Assembly: GCF_000429025.1 (NCBI RefSeq)
Contig: NZ_KE386834.1
Span: forward strand, 832,110-896,109
Direction: 5' to 3'
From: Actinospineispora spinosispora DSM 44797
GTDB lineage: Bacteria; Actinomycetota; Actinomycetes; Mycobacteriales; Pseudonocardiaceae
DNA length: 64,000 bases
Position numbers and translations under genes: made by a program. A model generated the notes under the pieces. It was not told where the DNA came from. It was given only the letters and a program-made list of their open reading frames with translations, and searched no databases. Below are positions 7,990 to 16,310 of this stretch, piece by piece. How positions within the stretch are numbered: position 1 is the stretch's first letter; each line of letters opens with the position of its first letter.

Positions 7990-9120
7990 ATGACCGGCGA
8001 TGTGCTCGACGACGCCGCGCGAGACTGTGCCGAGCTGGCTTCGGTGCTGGCCCTCGACACCGAACAGCGGCGCGCACTCGCACCGAAGCTGGTGGACCGG
8101 CTGAAGGACAGCGGTCTCCTCCGCTGCGCACTGCCCGCCGAGCACGGTGGTCCTGGCGCCTCGCCCGCCGAGATCCTGCGTGCCGCCGAGACGGTGGCCA
8201 GGGGCGACGCATCGGCCGGATGGTGCGTGTCGATCAACGCGACCAGCGGTCTGCTCGCCGGCTACCTCCCGGCCTCCGGCGCGGCGGAGGTGTTCGGCGA
8301 CCCACGCTCGGTGGCCTGCGGGGTATGGGCGCCGAGGGGCAGGGCCACGCGGGTGGACGGCGGCCTGTCGGTGTCCGGTCAGTGGGGCTTCTGCAGCGGT
8401 GTCACGCATTCCGACTGGATGTTCGGCGGTGTGGTGGTGGGAGAGACGGACCCGGTGATTCGGGTCGTCGCGATGCCGGTGTCCGAACTGCGGATCCTGG
8501 ACACGTGGCACACCTCCGGGCTGCGCGGAACGGGCAGCCACGACGTCGTGGCCGATCAGCTGTTCATCCCGGAGCGCCGCGTGTTGTCGGTGCTCGAAGG
8601 TCCGGGCCAGGACGCGGCGGCGCTGCATCGCTTCCCGATCTTCGGCTTCTTCGGCCTGTCGATCGCGGTGGCCGCCCTGGGCAACGCGCGTGCCGCGATC
8701 GACGACCTGATCGAGGTGGCCGGCGCCAAACGGTCGCTCGGATCGAGCCGGACACTCGCCGAGCGCACCCAGACCCAGGCCGACGTCGCCCGGGCGGAAG
8801 CGGCACTGCGCGCGGCCCGGCTGCTGGTCTACGACGCGGTCGATCAGGCATGGCTGCAGGCGCGGGGCTCGGCGCCGGTGTCGGAGCAGGCCAAGCTGGA
8901 CCTGCGCATGGCGGCCACGCACGCGACCCGCACGTCGGCCGAGGTCGCGGCCTCGATGTACGACCTCGGTGGCGCCTCGGCGATCTACGAGGGCTCCTCG
9001 CTGCAGCGGCGGTTCCGGGACGCGCACACCGCGACCGCGCACTTCCAGGTCAACCCGGCGACCTACGAGCTGTTCGGCCGTATCCTGCTCGGCCTGCCGA
9101 CCCGGACCGAGCAGCTGTGA
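7990..9120 (+). CDS. acyl-CoA-dehydrogenase-fold flavin oxidase/monooxygenase
   Basis: 376 residues of the acyl-CoA dehydrogenase superfamily, closer in layout to the flavin-dependent group D monooxygenases (HsaA/HpaB relatives) than to beta-oxidation enzymes: LPAEHGGPGASPAEILRAAE, GDASAGWCVSI, SGQWGFCSGVTHSDWM and ending with YDLGGASAIYEGSSLQRRFRD-type helices. It starts an operon, overlapping by GTGA a luciferase-like oxidoreductase and then an HxlR regulator. Substrate unknown; an aromatic or other xenobiotic-like small molecule would fit the HxlR association. Confidence 0.78.
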   Translation: MTGDVLDDAARDCAELASVLALDTEQRRALAPKLVDRLKDSGLLRCALPAEHGGPGASPAEILRAAETVARGDASAGWCVSINATSGLLAGYLPASGAAEVFGDPRSVACGVWAPRGRATRVDGGLSVSGQWGFCSGVTHSDWMFGGVVVGETDPVIRVVAMPVSELRILDTWHTSGLRGTGSHDVVADQLFIPERRVLSVLEGPGQDAAALHRFPIFGFFGLSIAVAALGNARAAIDDLIEVAGAKRSLGSSRTLAERTQTQADVARAEAALRAARLLVYDAVDQAWLQARGSAPVSEQAKLDLRMAATHATRTSAEVAASMYDLGGASAIYEGSSLQRRFRDAHTATAHFQVNPATYELFGRILLGLPTRTEQL

Positions 9121-10085
9121 GCCTCGGTGTCGTCACCCCGTTCTGGCTGGACCGGCCCGACCGCGAGGCCGTGGACATCGCCGTCGCCGCCGACCGCGCC
9201 GGTTTCGACACGCTGTGGATCGGCGAGATGGCCACGTTCGACGCGTTCGCGCTGGCCACAGCCGTTGGGCTGGCGACCGAACGCATCCGGCTGAAGGTCG
9301 GGCCGCTCGCCGTCGGGGTGCGCGGCCCGGTCGCCGTCGCGCTCGGTGCCTACTCGGTCGCCCAGCTCACCGGCCGGCCGGTGGAGCTCGCGCTCGGCGC
9401 GTCCAGCCCCGCGATCGTGAGCGGCTGGCACGACCGGCCGTTCCCGCACGCCGCGTCGCGCATGCGGGAGTTCGTACGTGCGCTACGTCCCGCGTTGGCC
9501 GGTGACCGGGTCGAGTTCGCCGGGGAGCACGTCCGGACCAGAGGCTTCCGGCTGCGTGGACCGCTGGAGGCGGTACCGGTCACGATCGCCGCCTACGGAC
9601 CGGCGATGACCAGGGTGGCGGCGGAGGAAGCCGACGAGATCGTGCTGAACCTGGTGACCCCCGAGCACGTCACGGCGGTCCGTGACGTGGTGGCCGAGCA
9701 CGCGTCGAGGATCGGCCGGCCGCCGCCCGGGATCGCCGTCTGGATTCCGGCCGCGGTCGACCCGGGCCAGGCGACCCGTCGTCAGCTCGCCGCGCAGCTC
9801 GCCGTCTACCTGGCGCCGCCGGGCTACGGAGAGATGTTCACCGCGCTCGGGTACGGATCACTCGTGACCCGCGCCCGGGCGGGTACCTCGCGTGCGGCGC
9901 TGGCCGACGACGTGCCGCTCGACCTGGTCGCTTCGGTGGGAGCGGTCGGGTCGATCGAGGCGGTCGTCGAGCGCATCGACGAGTACCACCGGGCGGGCGC
10001 GGACCACGTCGGCATCGTCCCGGCCACCGCGCAGGACCCGGCGGGCGCCGCTCTGCTCGAGGCGTTGGCCCAGGCCCGGCGATGA
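9117..10085 (+). CDS. luciferase-like (LLM) F420/FMN-dependent oxidoreductase
   Basis: 322 residues from GTG 9117 (GTGA overlap with the gene before). TIM-barrel luciferase-like monooxygenase features: FDTLWIGEMATFDAFALATA near the N terminus, RIRLKVGPLAVGVR, and the C-terminal GSIEAVVERIDEYHRAGADH typical of F420-dependent members. It probably works with the flavin enzyme encoded just upstream, either on the same substrate or by handling reduced cofactor. F420 use is supported by an F420H2:NADP reductase at 55228-55920. Confidence 0.82.
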   Translation: MSLGVVTPFWLDRPDREAVDIAVAADRAGFDTLWIGEMATFDAFALATAVGLATERIRLKVGPLAVGVRGPVAVALGAYSVAQLTGRPVELALGASSPAIVSGWHDRPFPHAASRMREFVRALRPALAGDRVEFAGEHVRTRGFRLRGPLEAVPVTIAAYGPAMTRVAAEEADEIVLNLVTPEHVTAVRDVVAEHASRIGRPPPGIAVWIPAAVDPGQATRRQLAAQLAVYLAPPGYGEMFTALGYGSLVTRARAGTSRAALADDVPLDLVASVGAVGSIEAVVERIDEYHRAGADHVGIVPATAQDPAGAALLEALAQARR

Positions 10086-10549
10086 CGGCGGACCCGCTGG
10101 CCCACCGGTTCGACGGCGAGTCCGTGGGCAGGACACTCGAGCTGGTCGGGGAGAAGTGGACCCTGCTGATCCTGCGCGAGGCGTTCTTCGGCGTGCGCCG
10201 CTACGGCGAGCTGGCCCGCAACCTGGCGATCCCCAGGCCGACGCTGTCCGCCCGGCTGCGCACGCTCGTCGACGCGGGCCTGCTGGAGCGCGTGCTGTAC
10301 GCGACGGAGCCGGACCGGCACGACTACCGGTTGAGCGCCGCCGGCCAGGAGCTGTTCTCGACGATCGTCACGCTCATGCGGTGGGGAGACGCCCACCTCG
10401 CCGGTCCGGAGGGGCCGCCGATCGTGCTGCGCCACCACCGGTGCGGTCAGGCCGCCGACCCCCGGCTGATCTGCGGTGGGTGCGGCGAGGAGATCACCGC
10501 GCACAACGTGACACCCGAACCGGGGCCGGGGTTCACCCAGCCTGAGTAA
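10082..10549 (+). CDS. HxlR-family winged-helix regulator
   Basis: 155 residues, ATGA overlap with the LLM gene. Family signature LELVGEKWTLLILREAFFGVRRYGELARNL followed by the wing RLRTLVDAGLLERVLYATEPDRHDYRL (quoted with key residues only: W at about 23, R at 29, winged region 55-85). The C-terminal 35 residues carry RLICGGCGEEI, a CxxC that may bind metal. Likely controls its own operon from the ATTCT/AGAAT site. Confidence 0.85.
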   Translation: MTADPLAHRFDGESVGRTLELVGEKWTLLILREAFFGVRRYGELARNLAIPRPTLSARLRTLVDAGLLERVLYATEPDRHDYRLSAAGQELFSTIVTLMRWGDAHLAGPEGPPIVLRHHRCGQAADPRLICGGCGEEITAHNVTPEPGPGFTQPE

Positions 10550-10649
10550 TCGCTGAGACACCCGCCTCGACCCGGGTCCTCCAGTCAGCGTCCGATGGTT
10601 CGCGCGGCTAACGTCCGAAGGTCAAGTAGGCGGACGGGAGGGGTCGGAC

Positions 10650-12065
10650 ATGGGCACGAGCGGGGGTACGGGGCCGGACGACCTCGACGGCGTGACGATC
10701 ACCGACGAGAAGACTATGCGGCGCGCGGTCGCCGCGGCGGCCATCGGCAACGTGACCGAGTGGTACGACTTCGGCGTCTACGCCTACCTGGTGCCGATCA
10801 TCACCAAGGTGTTCTTCTCCGAGCTGCCGAAGCCGGTGGCCATCGTCTACGCGTTCGCCGTCTTCGCGGTGTCCTTCCTGGTGCGGCCGCTGGGCGGGTT
10901 CATCTTCGGCCCCCTGGGCGACCGGATCGGCCGGACCAAGGTCCTGGCCATCACGGTGATCATGATGGCGGCCGGGACCACCGTGCTCGGTCTGCTGCCC
11001 ACCTACGCGGCGGTCGGGGTGGCCGCTCCGCTGCTCGTGCTGCTGGTCCGGGTCGTGCAGGGACTGTCCACCGGCGGTGAGTACGGCGGCGCCATGACGT
11101 TCATCGCCGAGTACAGCGCCGACCGCAGGCGCGGGTTCTTCGGCAGCTGGCTGGAGTTCGGCACGCTGACCGGGTACGTGCTCGGCGCCGGGCTGGTCAC
11201 GATCCTGCAGGCCGTCCTGTCCGATGCGCAGATGCTGAGCTGGGGCTGGCGGCTGCCGTTCCTGCTCGCGCTGCCGCTGGGTGTCGCCGGGCTCTACCTG
11301 CGGTCCAAACTGGAGGAGACGCCCGCGTTCGAGCAGCTGGTGGACTCCTCGGAGGAGGACGAGGGACTCAGCGCGAAGGAGGCCCTGCGCTCGGTGTTCG
11401 TCGAGCACTGGCGCACGATGCTGCTCGCGGGCGGCCTGGTCATCGCTTGGAACGTCACGAACTACATGCTGACCAGCTACGTGCCGACCTACCTGACCGA
11501 GACGCTGCCGGCGAGCGGCGAGCACGGCATCAGCGAGGAGGCCTCGAATCTGCTGCAGATCGTCGTGCTCATCGTCCTGATCGTGGTGATCACATTCCTG
11601 GGGCGGCTCAACGACCGGATCGGGCGACGGCCGGTCCTGCTCATCGGCGCGGGTGCGCTGGTCGTGCTGGGGCTGCCGTCGATCCTGCTGCTGCGGGTCG
11701 GTGGCCTGGTCACCACGTTCCTCGGCCTGCTGGTCATGGGCCTGATCCTGGTGTGCTTCTCCTCGACCGCCCCGTCGACGCTGCCCGCGATGTTCCCCAC
11801 CCACATCCGCTACAGCGGCCTGTCGGTCACGTTCAACCTGTTCGTCTCGGCGTTCGGTGGGACGACCGCGATCGTGGTCAGCGGGCTGGTGCTGGCAACC
11901 GGCGACCTGAACTGGCCCGGCTACTACCTCATCGCGGCCGGCGTGATCGGTGTGGTGTGCGCTTACCTGTTGAAGGAGAGCAACGGCCGCCCGCTGGAGG
12001 GCGCCCAACCCGCGGTCGCCACGGAGGAAGAAGCCAGGGAGCTCATCGAGACCCGGGGTAAGTAG
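10650..12065 (+). CDS. MHS-family MFS transporter (ProP/betaine-type proton symporter)
   Basis: 471 residues, 12 predicted helices. Metabolite:H+ symporter hallmarks are present: NVTEWYDFGVYAYLV in helix 1, the loop GDRIGRTKVL, and GLSTGGEYGGAMTFIAEY in helix 4-5. The family moves osmolytes and small organic acids such as betaine, proline, shikimate or ketoglutarate. Its place before the P450/Sox-like genes suggests it imports their substrate or a related N-methyl compound. An acidic insert EEDEGLSAKEAL lies in the central loop. Confidence 0.85.
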   Translation: MGTSGGTGPDDLDGVTITDEKTMRRAVAAAAIGNVTEWYDFGVYAYLVPIITKVFFSELPKPVAIVYAFAVFAVSFLVRPLGGFIFGPLGDRIGRTKVLAITVIMMAAGTTVLGLLPTYAAVGVAAPLLVLLVRVVQGLSTGGEYGGAMTFIAEYSADRRRGFFGSWLEFGTLTGYVLGAGLVTILQAVLSDAQMLSWGWRLPFLLALPLGVAGLYLRSKLEETPAFEQLVDSSEEDEGLSAKEALRSVFVEHWRTMLLAGGLVIAWNVTNYMLTSYVPTYLTETLPASGEHGISEEASNLLQIVVLIVLIVVITFLGRLNDRIGRRPVLLIGAGALVVLGLPSILLLRVGGLVTTFLGLLVMGLILVCFSSTAPSTLPAMFPTHIRYSGLSVTFNLFVSAFGGTTAIVVSGLVLATGDLNWPGYYLIAAGVIGVVCAYLLKESNGRPLEGAQPAVATEEEARELIETRGK

Positions 12066-12081
12066 TCACTCCACCTGGCGG

Positions 12082-12110
12082 TTGACTCGATCTTCGCTCC
12101 CTCCTATAGT
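12082..12110 (+). promoter_or_regulatory. sigma-70-type promoter for the P450 operon
   Basis: TTGACT at 12082-12087 and TATAGT at 12105-12110 with an exact 17-bp spacer. Transcription would start near 12117, leaving a leader of about 100 bases with a GGCCGAA/TTCGGGCC hairpin at 12148-12168. This is the best promoter match in the window and is unusually strong for a high-GC actinomycete. Confidence 0.65.
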
Positions 12111-12220
12111 TGTAACTCCAAGCACACCTGCCCCACACGTTACGGCCGAATCTTCGTTCGGGCCGCGATGAGCGTTGTCCGTGAAAGGGTCGTCTCAACG
12201 TGCAGTAGTGGAGCGCACCG

Positions 12221-13483
12221 ATGAGCGAATGCGAACACGCCGTCCGTCGATCGGAAGCCTACGCGCAGTTCAACCATCACGATCAGCGTCGTTCCGTTGA
12301 TACCTGGCTCACTCTGTTCGACGATCTCCGTCGCCGATGTCCGATCGGCCGAAGTACGTTTCACGACGGTTTTTGGGCGGTCACCGGTTACGCGGAGGCC
12401 CAACACGTTCTGCAGAATCCGGAATTGTTCTCGTCTTCCTCGGTAATGATCCCGCCGCATTCCCAGGGCGGCCCGATGGTCCCGTTGGAGATCGACCCGC
12501 CGGAACATGCGGGCTACCGGACGTTGCTCGGGAAGGCATTCGCGCCGACCCTGGCGCCGGACCGGCACCGGCAGTCGATCCGGGACGCGGTCAACGCGAT
12601 GATCGACGACGCGGTCGAACAGGGCGACTTCGACGCGTGCCAGGTGTTCGCCGGCCCGCTCCCGTCCTTCATCGCCACGGCCGTCATGGGCCTGCCCGCC
12701 GAGGACGCCGGACTGTTGCAGGGCTGGATCCACAAGATCATCCACGAGGCGGCGATCCGGCCCGAGGCGGCCGTCGAGGCGGCTACCGAGCACCACGAGT
12801 ACTTCTCCGCGCAGTTCGCCCGCCGTCGGGAGGCGACCGCGGCGGGCTCCGAAGGCGACGACGTGCTGACGATCCTGCTGAACTCCGAGGTGGACGGCGC
12901 GCGGCTGGGGGAGGAGGAGCTGCTCGGGTTCTGTCTGCTCCTGCTGCTGGCCAGTATCGACACCACCCAGAAGACGATCGGCTCGATCTTCTACCACCTC
13001 GCCGTCGAGCCGGGAATCCGTGAGCAGCTCGGCCGCAACCCGGCTGGGATTCCGCGCGCGGTCGAGGAGTTCCTGCGGATGTGGGCGCCGGTGCAGACCT
13101 CGCGCATCGCGACGGCGGAGGCGGAGGTCGCCGGTCATCGGCTGCAACCGGGTGAGCCGGTGCTCGTCTCGCTGCTCGCGGCCAACCGCGACCCGGGCGA
13201 GTTCACCTCGGCCGGTGAGTTCCACGCGAACCGCAGCCCGAACCGGCACCTGGCGTTCGGCGCGCACATCCACCGCTGTCCCGGTTCGCACATCGCAAGG
13301 CTGGAGTTGCGGATTCTCCTCGAAGAAGTGATGCGGAGAATTCCGGATTTCGAGCTCCGGGACGAATCGGCGGTCGAATGGACGCCCGGTCAGACGCAGG
13401 GCGTCACGCGGGTACCACTGCGCCTCCGGCCGAGCACGGTCCCGCCGGACGAGGCGGCTCATTCGTCGTCCGCATCCCGATGA
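12221..13483 (+). CDS. cytochrome P450
   Basis: 420 residues, soluble bacterial size. Heme-ligand loop FGAHIHRCPGSHIAR near residue 347-361 with the axial Cys, K-helix ExxR as EEFLRMW, and PERF-like region HANRSPNRHLAFG. The I-helix reads LLASIDTTQ, keeping the acid-alcohol pair DT but with Ser where most P450s have Gly (AGxDT). No dedicated ferredoxin is encoded nearby. It is separated by 43 bp from an LLM oxidoreductase and then by 279 bp from the SoxB-like gene. A role as N-demethylase in the betaine-like pathway is an attractive but unproven inference. Confidence 0.92.
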   Translation: MSECEHAVRRSEAYAQFNHHDQRRSVDTWLTLFDDLRRRCPIGRSTFHDGFWAVTGYAEAQHVLQNPELFSSSSVMIPPHSQGGPMVPLEIDPPEHAGYRTLLGKAFAPTLAPDRHRQSIRDAVNAMIDDAVEQGDFDACQVFAGPLPSFIATAVMGLPAEDAGLLQGWIHKIIHEAAIRPEAAVEAATEHHEYFSAQFARRREATAAGSEGDDVLTILLNSEVDGARLGEEELLGFCLLLLLASIDTTQKTIGSIFYHLAVEPGIREQLGRNPAGIPRAVEEFLRMWAPVQTSRIATAEAEVAGHRLQPGEPVLVSLLAANRDPGEFTSAGEFHANRSPNRHLAFGAHIHRCPGSHIARLELRILLEEVMRRIPDFELRDESAVEWTPGQTQGVTRVPLRLRPSTVPPDEAAHSSSASR

Positions 13484-13526
13484 TCTAGCGGGCCATCATT
13501 CCAGCTTCTTCTGTCGAGGAGTCGTC

Positions 13527-14822
13527 GTGAGGATCTCACTTTTTCTCGAACTCCCGTTGCCCCGCCCGTGGACCGATACCTCCGAACAGCAGTTGTTCCG
13601 GGAGTCCTTGGACCTGGTCGAACTCGCGGACAAGGCGGGAATCCATGCCGTATGGATAACCGAGCATCATTTCCTCGAGGAGTACTGTCATTCGGCGGCG
13701 CCCGAGGTTTTTCTCGGCGCGGCCAGCCAGCGCACCGAACGGATCAGGCTCGGGCACGGAATCATGCACCTCCTGCCGCTGATCAACCACCCGGCGCGCG
13801 TCGCCGAGCGGGTGTCGACGCTGGACCTCGTGTCGAACGGGCGCGTCGAGTTCGGCACCGGTGAGTCGTCCACGGTCGGTGAGCTCGAAGGGTTCCAGGT
13901 CGACGCGGGCGACAAGCGGATCATGTGGGAGGAGGCGGTACGCGTCGCCACCCGATGCATGACCGAGACACCGTTCACCGGGCACTCGGGCAAGTACGTC
14001 ACGATGCCGCCGCGCAACGTGATCCCCAAGCCGGTGCAGCGGCCGCATCCCCCGGTGTGGGTGGCCTGCACCAGGCACGACACCGTGCGCATGGCCGCTG
14101 CCCGGGGGATCGGCGCGCTGAGCTTCTCCTTCGTCAGTCCGGAGGACATGGCCGGACGCGTGTCGGAGTACTACAGCATCCTGGAGAACGACTGCGTCCC
14201 GTTCCTCGACACGGTCAATGCGAACACCCTCGCCATCGGCGGCGAGATGCCGCTGATGTGTGCCGACACCGAGGAGAAGGCCGTGTCCTCGCTCGGCATC
14301 GGCGGTGGCTTCTTCAGCTTCGGGATCATGTACTACTACAAGTTCGGCCAGCACTATCCGGGTCGGACGGACCTGTGGTCGACCTACGCCGAAGCGGTAC
14401 GCAAGGACCCGTCGGTCGGCTACGGCCCGAACCGGGGCCCCGTCGGAACGCCGCAACAGGTGCGGGACTGGTGCCGCCGCTACGAGGAGTCCGGCGTCGA
14501 CGAGGTGATGTTCCTGATCAACCCGGGCAGCCACGACGCGACCATGGAATCACTGGAGCTCTTCGGCAAGGAGGTTCTGCCCGAGTTCCTCGAACGCGAT
14601 GAGAAGGCGGCCGAGGCGAAGGCCCGGCGCATGGAGCCGATCATCGAGAAGCTCATGGCCCGCCGCGACCACGACACACCACCCTTCGACCCCGAGTACC
14701 ACTTCGGCGGCGTGCCGACCGGTCTGAGCGGTGCGCGCGCCGACGAGGCGCTCATCGCGATCCAGGAGATGACCGAGGCGCACGAAAGGGAGGCCCGCCG
14801 CCTGAGCGGTCGCACCGACTGA
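13527..14822 (+). CDS. luciferase-like (LLM) flavin-dependent oxidoreductase, P450-linked
   Basis: 431 residues, longer than most F420-dependent LLM proteins. N-terminal luciferase features: MRISLFLELPLPRPW, GIHAVWITEHHFLEEYCHSA, RIRLGHGIMHLLPLINHPAR and GRVEFGTGESSTVGELEGF. C-terminal 60 residues are charged and helical, extending the barrel. Downstream of GTGAGG at 13527 after GTCGAGGAG, a good ribosome site. It probably acts with the P450 as reductase partner or on the same substrate; which flavin it uses is unclear. Confidence 0.82.
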   Translation: MRISLFLELPLPRPWTDTSEQQLFRESLDLVELADKAGIHAVWITEHHFLEEYCHSAAPEVFLGAASQRTERIRLGHGIMHLLPLINHPARVAERVSTLDLVSNGRVEFGTGESSTVGELEGFQVDAGDKRIMWEEAVRVATRCMTETPFTGHSGKYVTMPPRNVIPKPVQRPHPPVWVACTRHDTVRMAAARGIGALSFSFVSPEDMAGRVSEYYSILENDCVPFLDTVNANTLAIGGEMPLMCADTEEKAVSSLGIGGGFFSFGIMYYYKFGQHYPGRTDLWSTYAEAVRKDPSVGYGPNRGPVGTPQQVRDWCRRYEESGVDEVMFLINPGSHDATMESLELFGKEVLPEFLERDEKAAEAKARRMEPIIEKLMARRDHDTPPFDPEYHFGGVPTGLSGARADEALIAIQEMTEAHEREARRLSGRTD

Positions 14823-14895
14823 GTCCACACCGCGCACCCGGCGTCCACACCGCGCTCTGTGCACCTGGCGCGGTGTGAACCTGAGGTGCGCGTCG
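14823..14895. repeat. second copy of the ACACCGCGC / GCGCGGTGT intergenic repeat
   Basis: Two ACACCGCGC units face one GCGCGGTGT unit directly after the LLM stop codon, forming a hairpin-capable cluster like 5206-5388. The remaining bases to 15101 contain only AT-rich GATATAGCGATATGA at about 15065-15079, a possible -10/operator for the SoxB-like gene. Confidence 0.55.
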
Positions 14896-15101
14896 TCGTC
14901 ATGTTGATCACTCGGCGGCGCATCGCGGCGGGGCAGCCTGTCACACTTTCGGGCAGCGTTACGATCTGGTCACGCAGTGCGAACAGGGGTGCCGTCGGGG
15001 ATGAACGGTGCTCGCCGGAGGCGCGGGGGCGACGTCGGAGGCCGCGCTCGTACCCTGAACCTCGCTGATATAGCGATATGAGTGTTACGTGAGGACCCCG
15101 C

Positions 15102-16310
15102 ATGACATCGCCCGATTCCCCGGATGGGCTGTGGCGCGACTCCGAGCCGAGCCGTGCCTACGACGTCGTCCTGGTCGGTGCCGGGCCGCACACCCTTGCC
15201 ACCGCCTATCACCTCGCGGTGCACCACGAGGTGGGTACCGTGGCGGTGCTCGACGACGGCTGGTCGTCGAGCGGCGACGCAGAGGTGATCGCGGCGACCG
15301 AGCCGACCGGCCACCATGCGGCGATCCAGCGGGACGCGCTGGGCCGGTGGGCCCGGCTCGGCGCCGAGCTGGACGACGGGTCCGTGTTCGACCGGTGCGG
15401 CATGCTCAGCCTCGCCCACACCGCGCGTCAGGTGAACGACGGCATGCACCGCGTCTACGCCCATCGGCTCGGCGGCATCCGAGGGGACTGGCTGGACCCC
15501 GCCCGGGCGCGGGAGGTCTGCCCGCCTCTGGACGTCTCACCGGATGTTCGGTACCCGGTGCTGGGCGGTGCGTGGCAGCCCGGTGCGGGTATCGCCGAGC
15601 CGGACACGGTGACCACGGCCTACGCCCGTCGAGCCGCGCGGGCCGGTGTGGAGCTGATCCGCGGCTGCTCCGTGATCGACCTGCTGCGGGACGGCGACCG
15701 TGTCACCGGGGTGCGGACCGACGCGGGTGACATCGTTGCCGGCCGGATCGGGTTCGCCGACGCGGGACCGTGCGGGCCGCTGCTCGAAGAGGTCGGAGTG
15801 CGGGTTCCGGTGCGCAGCCACGCGGTGCGCGCGCTGGTCTCGGAGCAGCTCGCGCCTGTGCTGCCGATCGCTGTGGTGTCCGACCACGCTCGGATCCGGA
15901 TCCGCCAGACGCGGCGAGGCGAGCTGGTGATGGACGCGGACTCCCGATACGGATATCGCGGCCGCGGTTCGGTCCACGTCATCGAGGAGCAGCTCGCGGC
16001 CGCGGTCGAGTTGTTCCCCGCTCTCGGCCCGGTGCACCTGGTCGACCGGCCATCGGGGATCGTGGACACCACACCCGATGGCCTGCCGATCCTCGGCGCC
16101 ACCGCAGTGGAGAACCTCTTCCTCAACCGCGGCTGGGGCACCGCCGCGTTCGCCGCCACCCCGACCGCGGGCCGGCTCTTCGCCCACGTACTGGCGAACG
16201 GCACACCACACCCGTTGGCTGGACCGTTCGGCATGGAACGTTTCGCGGACGAGGCGTCTCCCCGCCGCACCGGCTCACCCCGCGGCGAGCAGCGACCGGT
16301 GACCGTATGA
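15102..16310 (+). CDS. SoxB-like FAD-dependent oxidoreductase (sarcosine oxidase beta family, atypical)
   Basis: 402 residues of the D-amino-acid-oxidase/SoxB fold, starting YDVVLVGAGPHTLATAYHLA and ending TPDGLPILGATAVENLFLN, GWGTAAFAATP. Order and coupling with SoxA- and SoxG-like genes support a heterotetrameric-type oxidase subunit. Three departures from true SoxB as I recall the family: the third Gly of GxGxxG is Thr; the RNTTIIRSNY region is replaced by AEVIAATEPTGHH; and the ARHDAV segment, whose His carries covalent FMN, reads IAEPDTV near residue 167. It may therefore lack covalent FMN and act on another N-methyl substrate. Overlaps the next gene by ATGA. Confidence 0.8.
   Translation: MTSPDSPDGLWRDSEPSRAYDVVLVGAGPHTLATAYHLAVHHEVGTVAVLDDGWSSSGDAEVIAATEPTGHHAAIQRDALGRWARLGAELDDGSVFDRCGMLSLAHTARQVNDGMHRVYAHRLGGIRGDWLDPARAREVCPPLDVSPDVRYPVLGGAWQPGAGIAEPDTVTTAYARRAARAGVELIRGCSVIDLLRDGDRVTGVRTDAGDIVAGRIGFADAGPCGPLLEEVGVRVPVRSHAVRALVSEQLAPVLPIAVVSDHARIRIRQTRRGELVMDADSRYGYRGRGSVHVIEEQLAAAVELFPALGPVHLVDRPSGIVDTTPDGLPILGATAVENLFLNRGWGTAAFAATPTAGRLFAHVLANGTPHPLAGPFGMERFADEASPRRTGSPRGEQRPVTV

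Noticed and set aside
14940..15101. Possible glycine riboswitch before the SoxB-like gene
   Set aside because: No tandem aptamer core could be recognised.
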